40,395 nt of DNA from a virus. Numbering within the stretch: the stretch's first letter is position 1; each line of letters opens with the position of its first letter. The position numbers were made by a program, and so were the translations under genes. This document shows positions 1 to 8,462 of the stretch, in pieces. The DNA lies in IMG/VR virus record IMGVR_UViG_3300020317_000004, positions 1-40,395 of that record, one strand, 5' to 3'. The notes under the pieces were generated by a model. That model did no database searches, was not told the origin of the DNA, and worked only from the letters and a program-made list of their open reading frames with translations.

Positions 1-477
1 CGCCACAATTCTAGAATTATTACTAAATTCAATTGAACCTTTATTCAGTGCTTTACAACCGGGCTGTAAAAAGAAAGGTAGGTTCTCTAACATAAGAGTT
101 ACTCTTCCTAACATTTCTCTTGCTGTCGCGCCTTTATTTGCCATCACTGCAATAACTTGTTCTGGGTTAAACAAAGCAAACCAAAGTAAATATGCTACTG
201 ATGATATTGATTTACCTGATTGCCGACACGCCAGAACAATAGAAAATCTATTATCGGTAAATTGCTTAAACATTTTTTCTTGATAGGGATATAAATCAAA
301 ATTGACAAGACCTTTATCAAGTGATATTATTTTACAATACGTTTTAGCAAAATATGCTGGGTCATTCATACATTTTTGATATTCCAAGACACTTGCTTGA
401 TCCCAATCTTGGATTACTCCATCACGTTTTACGTTCATATTTCCAAGATATGAATTGTTTACTTGACGATCAGTCAT
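1..477 (-). CDS. 17: Terminase large subunit gp17, N-terminal 159 residues (runs off the window)
   Basis: This is the ATPase/nuclease motor that pumps DNA into the prohead at the portal vertex. Reading the minus strand from the ATG at 477-475 gives 159 codons without a stop, and the gene continues past position 1. A Walker A motif CRQSGKS lies at residues 84-90. It is preceded by YPYQ (Gln66), the adenine-contacting glutamine motif of terminase ATPases, and followed by strand/helix segments such as LLWFALFNPEQVIAVMANK. The order and spacing match T4 gp17, but the arm before Walker A is about 77 residues shorter than in T4. Walker B and the nuclease domain lie outside the window. The start overlaps the gp16 stop in ATGACTGA (8 bases), which points to translational coupling. 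The assignment is firm. Confidence 0.95.
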   Translation of the reverse strand, partial: MTDRQVNNSYLGNMNVKRDGVIQDWDQASVLEYQKCMNDPAYFAKTYCKIISLDKGLVNFDLYPYQEKMFKQFTDNRFSIVLACRQSGKSISSVAYLLWFALFNPEQVIAVMANKGATAREMLGRVTLMLENLPFFLQPGCKALNKGSIEFSNNSRIVA

Positions 478-850
478 CGTCGTTCTTTGGATTAAATTCT
501 ATGATATTTGCATTATCTTTAATATCAACAGTTTTCGGTTCTTTCATATCTTGAAGCATTCTCTGTAGTTCTACAGTTGAACCCACAAACAAATTATTTG
601 TAGTCCCACCTTCCAATGTAGGATCAATCCTACTTAATTCATATTTCTTTTTATGAAGATCAATAAGTTTATCACTTACTTCTGATACATTTTTAATTAA
701 ACCCGCAACAACTTCAAAGGCTCTAGGATGCTCTAACGCACTTGCTATTGAAGTCATTTCATCTAAAGCATTTTGACCTTTATTGATTAGATCGTAATAT
801 GTTTGTCTTGTAAACTCAATATCATTTTTTTCATTATCTGAATCACTCAT
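470..850 (-). CDS. 16: Terminase small subunit gp16-like, 126 aa
   Basis: This is the probable DNA-recognition and regulatory subunit of the packaging terminase, which in T4 forms rings that stimulate gp17. The call rests mainly on position: it lies directly upstream of gp17 (8-base overlap) and directly downstream of gp15, as in T4. Size and character also fit. It is acidic and mostly helical, with a central segment (about residues 45-75, EVVAGLIKNVSEVSDKLIDL) that looks coiled-coil, as in T4 gp16, and the charged tail ends in NPKNDDD. At 126 aa it is shorter than T4 gp16 (164 aa). The start at 850 has an AGGG Shine-Dalgarno 7 bases upstream. There is no catalytic motif to confirm the call. 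Confidence 0.82.
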   Translation of the reverse strand: MSDSDNEKNDIEFTRQTYYDLINKGQNALDEMTSIASALEHPRAFEVVAGLIKNVSEVSDKLIDLHKKKYELSRIDPTLEGGTTNNLFVGSTVELQRMLQDMKEPKTVDIKDNANIIEFNPKNDDD

Positions 851-858
851 TTTTTTCC

Positions 859-1653
859 CTATGCGCTATCAAAATTTTCTTTTATTGTCTCAGTAAATCC
901 AAAATCACTATCTCCTTGTGGTGGTGCTAAATTTAAAGGATTTGGTTCAATAGTATATTGAGATAGTTGAGGATCAGCAGAATCTCCTAAAATTTGGTTA
1001 TAAACATCAGTAGTTGTTTTTCTAATAATACTATGATCATTAATAGGCCCATAAAAGTTCGCCAGCATTGTAAAATCTAAAGTATAAATTATGGTTCTTC
1101 TTTGTTCTAATGATCCTTCAAAATCATCCGCAAAATTTACGCTTGTTAAAGTAATAGGAACATCTTCTTTTATATCAGAGGCTAATGTTGCAAAAGGTTT
1201 CATTGTTATGGTATAATGAGGATTAAAATATGGGATTATCTGTTCTACCATTTGCAGAGCATCATCTTGTGTCTTTGCATAGATATTCAATTGAAATGCA
1301 ATATCATATGGGGCTGGGCTGAAAAATTTATTTCTTTTAGTATTAGATGTTACAGATAAATTCTTATCATACGCATTCATTTTAGGAAGTTTACGTTCAG
1401 CATTGTACGTGAATGATGTTATCTCAAAGGACATTCTAGGAAGTTTAATAGCAACTCTTGTATCATTTTCAAGAGTTGGATTCTCTCTAATCCTATCCAG
1501 ATATTTTACTTTAGGTGCGTATGAAAGTGGAACTTTCACTTGACTTATGACTTTGCCAGAAGAATCTTTTCTTAGAACATAGATGTTATTAAACATAGTT
1601 CCAAATATTGCAACTGATTTTCTAATTCGTTCGTGATAAAAATATTGTAACAT
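859..1653 (-). CDS. 15: Tail completion and sheath stabiliser protein gp15, 264 aa
   Basis: In T4, gp15 forms a hexamer capping the tail tube and sheath and provides the surface that joins the tail to the neck. The N-terminus (MLQYFYHERIRKSVAIFGTM), the following FNNIYVLRK segment and the middle (about residues 110-190, with SPAPYDIAFQLNIYAKTQDD) match the gp15 pattern as I know it in T4-like phages. Length is close to T4 gp15 (272 aa). It sits between the neck genes and the terminase genes, the canonical order. The start overlaps the upstream stop in TAATG, with GGAG 7 bases before the ATG. The C-terminal 40 residues are Pro/Asp-rich and probably disordered. Confidence 0.87.
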   Translation of the reverse strand: MLQYFYHERIRKSVAIFGTMFNNIYVLRKDSSGKVISQVKVPLSYAPKVKYLDRIRENPTLENDTRVAIKLPRMSFEITSFTYNAERKLPKMNAYDKNLSVTSNTKRNKFFSPAPYDIAFQLNIYAKTQDDALQMVEQIIPYFNPHYTITMKPFATLASDIKEDVPITLTSVNFADDFEGSLEQRRTIIYTLDFTMLANFYGPINDHSIIRKTTTDVYNQILGDSADPQLSQYTIEPNPLNLAPPQGDSDFGFTETIKENFDSA

Positions 1654-3539
1654 TATTCGTCTCCTGGATCACCAAATGGATTAGTTTCAGAAAAATCCAA
1701 GAAATCTAATGTAGTACCACTAACATTAGCAGCAAACTCTTCATTCTGTTCATTTGAAGAAATTTTATTAACTTCTTTTACTGACAAAATTTTTGTTTTA
1801 AATCCATTATCAGCACCAACAATGTCTGAGTCTGATCCAATTGAAAAAGTATGATATTTCCCATCATCAGCACCCACATGAACTAAAGACATTACACCAG
1901 TTTCTGAATTAAAATTAGTTATTTCACCTCTAAGTTTAGTGGTTGCTAATTGATGAGATATTTTTTCACCAACAGAATATTTTGCTAAAATTGGTGCCGC
2001 GATATGAATTGCAGGTGAGCCAAGACTTGGATCATAATATTTTCCCCTAGCCGTTATGGTTATTCCTGTTATTGTTCTATTTGTTGGGTGTACAATAGAA
2101 AATCCATTCGCTCTAAAATGGTTACTATCTCCAGTTGCACTATCAAAAATTACTGTTGGTAATTCTGTATAAAATCTTCCAGCATTAGTCATTGTAACAG
2201 ATAAAATACTATTATCACTATCAACTGGATTCATATTTGCAACGGCAGTGGCTGTAAAATCAGTCGCGAGTTTGGTTGGGGCTGAAATAGTTACTGTTGG
2301 GGCATCTGTATAAAAATTTCCAGAATCTGTTATAGTTAAAGATGATAAAACCGCATTGGTTATCACTGGTAATGCACTAGCAGTGAAGTCACTTGCTATT
2401 TTTTCTGGTGCGGAAATAGTCACACTAGGTGGAGAGGTGTAAAAATCCCCAGAATCTGTAATAGTCACAGTAGACACCACATTGTCAACTATCACTAAAC
2501 TCGCAGTCGCGGTAAAATTGCTTGATGGTAGTGTTGGTGCAGAAATAGTAACAGTCGGTTCGCTAGAATAAAAATCTCCAGAGTCAGTAATCAACACAGA
2601 ATTTAATCTGTTATTGGTTACAGTGCTTGTCGCTGTCGCAGTAAAATCACTTAACGGTAATGTCGGTGCTGAAATTGTAACAGTTGGTGATGTTGTATAT
2701 CCACTACCAGAATCTGTAATTAAAACACTTGAAAGTCTATTATTAACTATTGTTGCTGTGGCGGTAGCAGTTGAACCACCAACAGAATCAAAGGCTGAAA
2801 TTGTTATTGTGGGTGGTGTAGAATTATCATAAAGTTTACCAGCATTGGTTATAGTTAATCCTGATACCTTATCATTTATAGCATCATATTGTAATGATAA
2901 TGTCGCTTGTTTGTTACTATCACCAGTTGGACTCAAAACACTGATGGTTGGTGGTGTAGAACTATCATAAAATTTGCCAGCATTAGTTATTGTTAAACCA
3001 GAAACTTTATTGGACAATATTGACGATGTAACTAACGCTTGTTTATCATTATCCAATGGAGCCGATATTGTTATATTTGCTGTGCCAGCACCATCACTAT
3101 CATAAAATTTGCCAGCATTAGTTATTGTTAAACCAGAAACTTTATTGGACAATATTGACGATGTAACTAACGCTTGTTTATTACTTGAATCTATGGGTGG
3201 TGATATTGTTAAAGTAACTATACTAGAACTATCATAAAATTTACCAGCATTAGTAACTGAAAAAGAACTTACTTTATTACTTACCAATGTTGCTGATACT
3301 AACGCTTGTTTATTACTTGAATCTGTAGGCGATGATATTGTAATATTTGGCGCATTTAGATAATGTGATCCAGCGGTAACAACTCCAATTGATATTGTTG
3401 TAGCAGCACTATCTAAGGCTGGTTGCATAACTGCTTTTAGTATTGGAATAGTTGGTGCTGCAACTATTATTAATGGTGCAGAATCATATCCGAAACCACC
3501 ATCAGTGATTTCTCCGCTCTGAATGTAGTTAGTGGGCAT
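1653..3539 (-). CDS. Twelve-repeat beta protein, probable detached C-terminal part of gp14, 628 aa
   Basis: This is a structural protein of unknown role. About twelve repeats of 37-45 residues fill residues 1-520. Each has the pattern (I/V)T(D/N)(S/A)GxFY(D/T)xxPT(V/I)(T/S)ISAP, then a linker such as SNKQALVTSSILSNKVS. They should form short beta-hairpin or beta-solenoid units. The last ~105 residues are unique, with a barrel-like part (YSVGEKISHQL, HVGADDGKYHTF) and an acidic end, NPFGDPGDE. It starts on the last base of the gp14 stop (TAATG) and ends the same way into gp15. The gp14 C-terminus (PKQATATANIGVI) resembles the linker half of one repeat, and this protein opens with the other half. 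I therefore infer an ancestral gp14 with a repeat tail that became two cistrons. It may decorate the neck. AGGAGT precedes the start. Confidence 0.8.
   Translation of the reverse strand: MPTNYIQSGEITDGGFGYDSAPLIIVAAPTIPILKAVMQPALDSAATTISIGVVTAGSHYLNAPNITISSPTDSSNKQALVSATLVSNKVSSFSVTNAGKFYDSSSIVTLTISPPIDSSNKQALVTSSILSNKVSGLTITNAGKFYDSDGAGTANITISAPLDNDKQALVTSSILSNKVSGLTITNAGKFYDSSTPPTISVLSPTGDSNKQATLSLQYDAINDKVSGLTITNAGKLYDNSTPPTITISAFDSVGGSTATATATIVNNRLSSVLITDSGSGYTTSPTVTISAPTLPLSDFTATATSTVTNNRLNSVLITDSGDFYSSEPTVTISAPTLPSSNFTATASLVIVDNVVSTVTITDSGDFYTSPPSVTISAPEKIASDFTASALPVITNAVLSSLTITDSGNFYTDAPTVTISAPTKLATDFTATAVANMNPVDSDNSILSVTMTNAGRFYTELPTVIFDSATGDSNHFRANGFSIVHPTNRTITGITITARGKYYDPSLGSPAIHIAAPILAKYSVGEKISHQLATTKLRGEITNFNSETGVMSLVHVGADDGKYHTFSIGSDSDIVGADNGFKTKILSVKEVNKISSNEQNEEFAANVSGTTLDFLDFSETNPFGDPGDE
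1960..3510 (-). repeat. Coding direct repeats, period about 111-135 bp, in the 628-aa gene
   Basis: Around twelve diverged copies encode the GxFY...PTVTISAP units. The sharpest pair is exact: positions 2962-3045 and 3097-3180 are identical over 84 bases at an offset of 135. Such identity at DNA level means recent duplication or gene conversion, and it makes copy number liable to change by slippage or recombination. Confidence 0.85.
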
Positions 3540-4144
3540 TATATAACTCCTATATTAGCAGTCGCAGTTGCTTGTTTAGGAATTTTTAAGGTAAGTTCAT
3601 AGGTATAAGCATCTGTTGCCTCAAGTTCATTAAGAACAGCCAAACTAGTATCAAATGATTCATCATTATAAACAAATAACTCACATCGCATTTTATATGT
3701 CGGTAAATTACTTAAAGCATAAAATGGCTGTTCATGCTCAACATGCATTATTTCAAACATAGATTTTGATAAAGGTAAATATATTAAATCACCTTCTGCT
3801 GGCCTGTCTATTTGATCTATATCGTTGGTTGTTTGACCAACAAGGTTTCTCCACCTTCTTCTAGCAACTATAAATGTAGCAGCATCACGTATTTCTACGC
3901 CAAACTTTGTAAACAGATCACCTTCACCATCAAAACCCTCAGTATTTTCAATATACATTTCTATTTTGTATGAAGAATTAAATGCTGATGGTACATCATC
4001 ACCAAATACTTTGTTTTCATTTACTATAGTTCTAGGAAGATAATAAACGTCTTGCCCATAAGTTTTAAGAGACTCTATAACGATATCTTCATAAAGACTT
4101 TGTTCGCTTCTTACTGTTTGAGAAATATAATGATTAGTTGTCAT
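3539..4144 (-). CDS. 14: Neck protein gp14, 201 aa
   Basis: In T4, gp14 joins gp13 in the neck beneath the portal and closes the filled head before tail attachment. The N-terminal segment with LYEDIVIESLKTYGQDVYYL followed by PRTIVN, and the later segments GDLFTKFGVEIRDAATFIVARR and PAEGDLIYLPL, are the conserved core of this family in T4-like phages. At 201 aa it is shorter than T4 gp14 (256 aa). The short C-terminal tail, PKQATATANIGVI, looks like the beginning of one repeat of the next protein, which starts inside its stop codon. It begins 3 bases after the gp13 stop. The upstream sequence GGTGGG is a plausible ribosome site. Confidence 0.88.
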   Translation of the reverse strand: MTTNHYISQTVRSEQSLYEDIVIESLKTYGQDVYYLPRTIVNENKVFGDDVPSAFNSSYKIEMYIENTEGFDGEGDLFTKFGVEIRDAATFIVARRRWRNLVGQTTNDIDQIDRPAEGDLIYLPLSKSMFEIMHVEHEQPFYALSNLPTYKMRCELFVYNDESFDTSLAVLNELEATDAYTYELTLKIPKQATATANIGVI

Positions 4145-4147
4145 ATT

Positions 4148-4906
4148 TTAACCCACCATAAAATCAGGTGGCATTTCTTGTTCCAGCCTCATTCGTTCTT
4201 CAAGTCTATCTCTATCTTGTATGGCATCATCATATATTTGTCTACCATTTAATGTGACCCCACCTGGCATTTGCATATTTTCAAATTTTATAAGATTTGA
4301 TCCCCATTGAATTTTTATTAAACAAGTTGCATAATCTTTTAGAAACCTATCATTATAAACAGAAACATTCGTGTCTGGATCAATAATTTGCAATACTTCT
4401 ACAACCAAATAATCACCTGCTTTTATATCACCGTTTTGCCACTCACCGTGAATATGAAGTCTATTCTCTCTGCGTGAATACCCTACTTGTGGAATACCAT
4501 TCAATTTAGTATCAATCAATGCCAAGTGTTGCTGCATTTGTTCATAATACATTAAATCCCCAATAAAACTACCCATGTCAGCAACATCATTCAACATCAT
4601 TTGATATTTAATATCAAAGAAATTTGAAGTATTGCCAGCAGTAATAATAGGAAATAATTTTGTTACATAAATTACGCTTGAAGGTATTGGAATATATTTG
4701 TTTGTAACATCGTCAGAAGTAACGAGATGTTTTAAATATGTCCTATGTGTGGCGTCTGAGTGAAATTCTTGATAAAAATCAATTGCGTCATCAATACGAT
4801 CTTCTACTTGGTCTGTCGCAACATTGATCTCAATCACTGGTGAGCCTAATCTTCTCAAACAGTAATCTATCAATTCATCTCTGGTGTCGGGTCTATTTGA
4901 TGACAT
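4148..4906 (-). CDS. 13: Neck protein gp13, 252 aa
   Basis: In T4, gp13 forms the ring under the portal and, with gp14, completes the head. The start TRDELIDYCLRRLGSPVIEI, followed by DQVEDRIDDAIDFYQEFHSD, is the family signature. The remainder has VYNDRFLKDYATCLIKIQWGSNLIKFE and ends in a charged helix with GRQIYDDAIQDRDRLEERMRLEQEMPPDF. It is shorter than T4 gp13 (309 aa). It is the first gene after a late promoter core at 4939-4946, and AGGA lies 7 bases before its ATG. It therefore heads the neck-tail-terminase transcription unit. Confidence 0.88.
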   Translation of the reverse strand: MSSNRPDTRDELIDYCLRRLGSPVIEINVATDQVEDRIDDAIDFYQEFHSDATHRTYLKHLVTSDDVTNKYIPIPSSVIYVTKLFPIITAGNTSNFFDIKYQMMLNDVADMGSFIGDLMYYEQMQQHLALIDTKLNGIPQVGYSRRENRLHIHGEWQNGDIKAGDYLVVEVLQIIDPDTNVSVYNDRFLKDYATCLIKIQWGSNLIKFENMQMPGGVTLNGRQIYDDAIQDRDRLEERMRLEQEMPPDFMVG

Positions 4907-4938
4907 AGTATTTCCTAATTAAATAGTTTATTCACTTC

Positions 4939-4946
4939 TATTTATA
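4939..4946 (-). promoter_or_regulatory. T4-type late promoter core TATAAATA, upstream of gp13
   Basis: The minus strand reads TATAAATA, an exact match to the T4 late promoter -10 element recognised by gp55-programmed RNA polymerase. It lies 32 bases before the gp13 start in a 69-base gap between genes, one of the few real gaps in the window. No -35 element is expected for this class. Confidence 0.8.
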
Positions 4947-4975
4947 TAGATTTTAATCTCAACATATTATTAAAA

Positions 4976-5188
4976 TTATCCATCAGACCAAGATTGTGCT
5001 TCTGAGCCAGTTGCTGCACCACCACCACCACCACTTCCATCACCAGCAGAACCAAATAATAATATATTTGTAGTTTTACTTACTGTAGTAGTAGATACTG
5101 TAGTTCCACCATTAGATACCATCCTTGCCAACCCTATTCCATTAAGATTATGCGGCGGTGATGACGATACTGATACCATGAGTGCCAT
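4976..5188 (-). CDS. Unknown small Gly/Ser/Thr-rich protein, 70 aa
   Basis: I do not recognise this protein. It is low in charge and rich in Ser, Thr and Gly, with a run GDGSGGGGGAATGSEAQSW near the end and a Thr/Val stretch (TTVSTTTVSK) in the middle. This composition suits a flexible linker or a short beta peptide attached to a virion fibre. It follows the 389-aa gene by 11 bases, and AGGA lies 9 bases before its ATG, so it is probably translated as the last gene of the 8435-4976 unit. It ends just before the promoter of gp13. It has no signal peptide or membrane segment. Confidence 0.55.
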   Translation of the reverse strand: MALMVSVSSSPPHNLNGIGLARMVSNGGTTVSTTTVSKTTNILLFGSAGDGSGGGGGAATGSEAQSWSDG

Positions 5189-5199
5189 TTTATATTATC

Positions 5200-6369
5200 C
5201 TATGCATAAGGTACATTAGCTTCAGGAAATGCGTAACATGCATTTATATCCCCTTCATATCCACCGACTCCAGACCCACATTTATGAGGTTTAAAAATTC
5301 GATATCTAGTACTACCTTCTAATATAACATCTCCATCATTACCTGCATTGTCTGATATTCTATACATATTCATCATTCTGCCACGCCTTGGATTTTTATT
5401 AATCGCATTAGCAGTAGACGAGGCCACCGCAAGCCTCAGAGAATGTTGTCCAACAAATTGAATAGGAGTTAACTGATGAATAGGAGCATCTCCACCAGAT
5501 ACATTAAAGTGTTCTTGATTAAGAGAAGGAGGTGGATTTATTGTAGACCATCCAGTGCTTGCTACTTGATCCAACCCAAAATGTTGTATTGCATGAAGCG
5601 GTGAAAAAAGTGCGGTTCTTACAACACCGTTATAATCAATATATCTAGGTTGACCAACACCAAAGTGACAATAATTTGTATTAGTTTCACTAGGAATAGG
5701 ATTGTCCATAACATTCATCCATGCAGAATGTATAAGAACAGACGGACAATATGTATCATCTATATTATATGCCCAATTATCTATTGTTGGAGCGTATTCC
5801 AGATCATTAAGAACAAACCATCCGTGATCGCGAGTAGTATCTGTGCCTCCCCCAGAAACACCATCGCCACTTACTTTCATCATAAAGGTAGTATCATTTG
5901 CAATTATATGCATTTGGTGCAAATATGAGCCATATGCTCCAGCAATTCTATTATAACTTGCATTTGTGTTGCCTCCCATACCAACACTAGTGTGGGATAC
6001 AGGAGTTGAATTGGCTCCATTATCATCATAAACATTCACTCTCCAACCATCGGAGGGGTCACAATTTATTACAATTTTATAACTCGGAGTATAACCAGAG
6101 GTTTGACCTGTCGCATAATGTTTTTTGTAAAAAGTCACTGAACCATTGGTTATTGATCCAGTGGCTGATATCGTGTGGTAAATACCACTTGTTGGATTCG
6201 TGCCAGCATAGTTACCTGCTGAACCGTTAAATCCAGTGGACCCAGTTGCTTTAGCGTCAGTGCGCCAATCACTACCTTCTAAAAAATCTGCGATACTATA
6301 ACACATGTCTCTTACGTCATAATTTGTTTGCGTTCCTGGATTTCTAGGAGTCCCGTAAAAATATGCCAT
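5200..6369 (-). CDS. Virion or fibre protein of unknown fold, 389 aa
   Basis: The start at 6369 (MAYFYGTPRNPG) is preferred over the longer reading from 6399. It overlaps the previous stop as TAATG, like three other junctions here, and the ten extra residues come from inside the upstream gene. The protein is rich in Gly, Asn, His, Tyr and Trp and has beta character. Segments include YDVRDMCYSIADFLEGSDW near the N-terminus and TFYKKHYATGQTSGYTPSYK. Its C-terminus has paired Cys (KPHKCGSG, INACYAF). It has no internal repeats. The aromatic, His-rich composition recalls the middle of the 2186-aa protein, though I see no alignable motif. By position it is part of the tail or fibre set, possibly a receptor-binding or decoration protein. 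Confidence 0.75.
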   Translation of the reverse strand: MAYFYGTPRNPGTQTNYDVRDMCYSIADFLEGSDWRTDAKATGSTGFNGSAGNYAGTNPTSGIYHTISATGSITNGSVTFYKKHYATGQTSGYTPSYKIVINCDPSDGWRVNVYDDNGANSTPVSHTSVGMGGNTNASYNRIAGAYGSYLHQMHIIANDTTFMMKVSGDGVSGGGTDTTRDHGWFVLNDLEYAPTIDNWAYNIDDTYCPSVLIHSAWMNVMDNPIPSETNTNYCHFGVGQPRYIDYNGVVRTALFSPLHAIQHFGLDQVASTGWSTINPPPSLNQEHFNVSGGDAPIHQLTPIQFVGQHSLRLAVASSTANAINKNPRRGRMMNMYRISDNAGNDGDVILEGSTRYRIFKPHKCGSGVGGYEGDINACYAFPEANVPYA

Positions 6370-6653
6370 TATTCTGTTCCCCCTGTCCATTCTACCCAAA
6401 CATTATTTTCATCTTTTAAAGATGATATACCAAAAGTTACAATTTCTAATGGTGACCTTTGAGAAAACACGCGCATTGTACTTCCATCAAAATTTTCTAC
6501 TAAATAGTCTACATTCATATTTGCTTTACTATATTCAGTGCCTTCTTTATACCTATATACCTTAAATGTAGGAATATAAGTATCTGCTTCAGAATCTTGA
6601 TTGAGTCCATGTCTCTCTCTAACATCTAAAATTTCTTCATCAGTTAGTGCCAT
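6369..6653 (-). CDS. Unknown small structural protein, 94 aa
   Basis: The function is unknown. It is an acidic, single-domain-sized protein with an N-terminal helix (TDEEILDVRERHGL) followed by beta-type segments (YIPTFKVYRYKEG, STMRVFSQRSPLEIVTFGIS) and a Trp-containing end (NNVWVEWTGGTE). A strong Shine-Dalgarno, AGAGGAA, lies 7 bases before the ATG. It is 12 bases downstream of the 589-aa gene and shares its stop with the next start (TAATG). That arrangement suggests equimolar synthesis with the 389-aa protein, so it may be a partner or chaperone of that protein. This is inference from position only. Confidence 0.7.
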   Translation of the reverse strand: MALTDEEILDVRERHGLNQDSEADTYIPTFKVYRYKEGTEYSKANMNVDYLVENFDGSTMRVFSQRSPLEIVTFGISSLKDENNVWVEWTGGTE

Positions 6654-6665
6654 ATTTTATTCCTC

Positions 6666-8435
6666 TTATGAATATGTAAACGTAACAGTAAGATCAGATC
6701 CCGCTGTAGTGCTACCAATTTGTGTTATATCTACTGTTAAATAATCATCTTCTGCTAATGTTATACTTGGCGAACTATTTATAATCTTTGTTCCACCGTC
6801 AGCAATTACTAAAGTTGCTCCAGATGAACCATTCTTATTTACAGTTATATTTATTGCTGCTCCTACTGGTGCAGTATTAACTCTTGCAACAATTCTATCT
6901 ATAGTGACTGCTTTTGGAGCATACCATCTTTTAGTTCCAGTTGTAACTGTCAATGCACCTGTTTGAACTAGATTCGTAAAAGAAGATGGTGAAGCAGTCG
7001 CTATTTGCCATCCAGTTCCAGTTTTAAAAATATGTAAATTGCTAGTATCTTCAGCAAAAGCCAAATCTCCATTAACATTACCGATTGCTGGAAGATATGT
7101 AGCGTCTGCATAAATTTTCACTGATGCAACTAATGATGTTCCATCAGGAGCAACTAATGTTGCAGTACCAGCAACTTCTTTGATTTTATTTTTAAATGAA
7201 GGCGTATTTTCTACATAAGTTGCCATATCTTGGGGAACAAATTTGCTATTTGTCGCATCGTATACAATACACATTTGATTAACTAAAGAAGGAATAGGTC
7301 TTAATTCAATACCATTTTTGTGATCTTCTTGGTCATGTTGTCCATAAATTACATAGTTTCCATTTGCATTAGTTTCTACTGCTAAATCTTTTATAACAAT
7401 AGTTCCACGCATTGCAGAATGAAGTCCACATTGATAATATAAGGTATCTGGTGCATTTGCGGGTACAGTAAATGTTAGTGATCCAGTTTGATTTCTTGAA
7501 CCAGTTACTCCATTCGTATATTCTCCAACATAAGACCCCGAAACATAATTTGTTCCATTATCTGTTGTTAAATAAAATGGGTGTCCGGTAGCGGTTAGAT
7601 TGAAAGTATATGTTCCACCTTTGCGTAACGGTCCTATCTCTGGATTATCGCCAGATCGCGTTCCACTAAATGTATATACACCAGAACCAGACGCTACAGT
7701 ATATGTTACAGTTGGCGCGGTTAAAGTTGGTGGAGTAATACTAGAAGGTACTGTAAAAGATAATCTTTGTACTGAGGTAGATGTTCCACTATTAATACTT
7801 GCATGTGTGTGATTCACTATTGTGGTTGTAGGCCAACTCACAAGGTTTTGATCTCCCGCCCCATCAATCCATTTTAATTTAAAATCATGCCTTTGCGTCA
7901 TACTTCCATATTGAGTATTTGCAAAGTTATTAATTTGATATGTGCCTTGCATATAAAGAGGAACATTTGTTTGTATTTGATTTGTAATAGCAGTTCTTGC
8001 ATAAGGAAGAGAACTTGTTAACCATGTCCATATCCAATTTGTTCCATGTCCTGCCGTTGGATCAGCAACTTGTATTTCTAATACTTCAGGAGCAATAGTC
8101 AAATCAACATTACTAAGTTGTTCAATAGATTCAACAGAAGGAACTGACGTTTGTTCAACACCTCCGACTGTAGATTTTGTTTCAAGTTTACCAGAAGCAC
8201 TTGCTTCTAGTTTGACAGTGTTTGCACCAGTACCAATTTTTATTGAAGGTAACTCTATAGAACCCCCAATACCAGAAGAAATAGAACCAGAATCTCCTAA
8301 AAATAACGTATTACCGCTTAAATGTAAATCTTTCCACTTTCTAGTGGATGATCCTAAATCATATGCTGAGTCAGTATCTGGAATAAAATCTCCGAATATT
8401 TCTCCATTCGCTAATGATCTTCCTTTGGTGGGCAT
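6666..8435 (-). CDS. Fibre protein with an amicyanin-like cupredoxin domain, 589 aa
   Basis: This is a probable tail-fibre or virion surface protein. Residues 1-50 carry the module DTDSAYDLGSSTRKWKDLHL then SGNTLFLGD, which also occurs twice in the 5747-aa protein. Residues about 255-350 look like a cupredoxin beta sandwich. GHPFYLTT contains His285, and LYYQCGLHSAMRGTIVI contains Cys336, His339 and Met342. C-x2-H-x2-M followed by RG(K/T)(V/I)VV is the spacing and tail of amicyanin, and the four ligand types of a type-1 copper site are all present. The C-terminal ~100 residues (KRWYAPKAVTIDRIVARV, GAAINITVNKNG) form another beta domain typical of fibre ends. It heads its own late unit: promoter core at 8463-8470 and AAGGA before the start. 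Whether copper is bound is not known. Confidence 0.85.
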   Translation of the reverse strand: MPTKGRSLANGEIFGDFIPDTDSAYDLGSSTRKWKDLHLSGNTLFLGDSGSISSGIGGSIELPSIKIGTGANTVKLEASASGKLETKSTVGGVEQTSVPSVESIEQLSNVDLTIAPEVLEIQVADPTAGHGTNWIWTWLTSSLPYARTAITNQIQTNVPLYMQGTYQINNFANTQYGSMTQRHDFKLKWIDGAGDQNLVSWPTTTIVNHTHASINSGTSTSVQRLSFTVPSSITPPTLTAPTVTYTVASGSGVYTFSGTRSGDNPEIGPLRKGGTYTFNLTATGHPFYLTTDNGTNYVSGSYVGEYTNGVTGSRNQTGSLTFTVPANAPDTLYYQCGLHSAMRGTIVIKDLAVETNANGNYVIYGQHDQEDHKNGIELRPIPSLVNQMCIVYDATNSKFVPQDMATYVENTPSFKNKIKEVAGTATLVAPDGTSLVASVKIYADATYLPAIGNVNGDLAFAEDTSNLHIFKTGTGWQIATASPSSFTNLVQTGALTVTTGTKRWYAPKAVTIDRIVARVNTAPVGAAINITVNKNGSSGATLVIADGGTKIINSSPSITLAEDDYLTVDITQIGSTTAGSDLTVTFTYS

Positions 8436-8462
8436 ATTCAGTTATCCTTAATTATTCTCTAC

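Noticed and set aside
3539-3560. Programmed -1 frameshift joining gp14 to the repeat protein
   Set aside because: No slippery heptamer or following structure is evident. A good Shine-Dalgarno (AGGAGT) and ATG support separate initiation at TAATG.
6370-6399. Longer start for the 389-aa protein (MGRMDRGNRI extension)
   Set aside because: The extension lies entirely in the upstream gene. The internal ATG at 6369 forms the TAATG junction used repeatedly here and begins a natural MAYFYG N-terminus.
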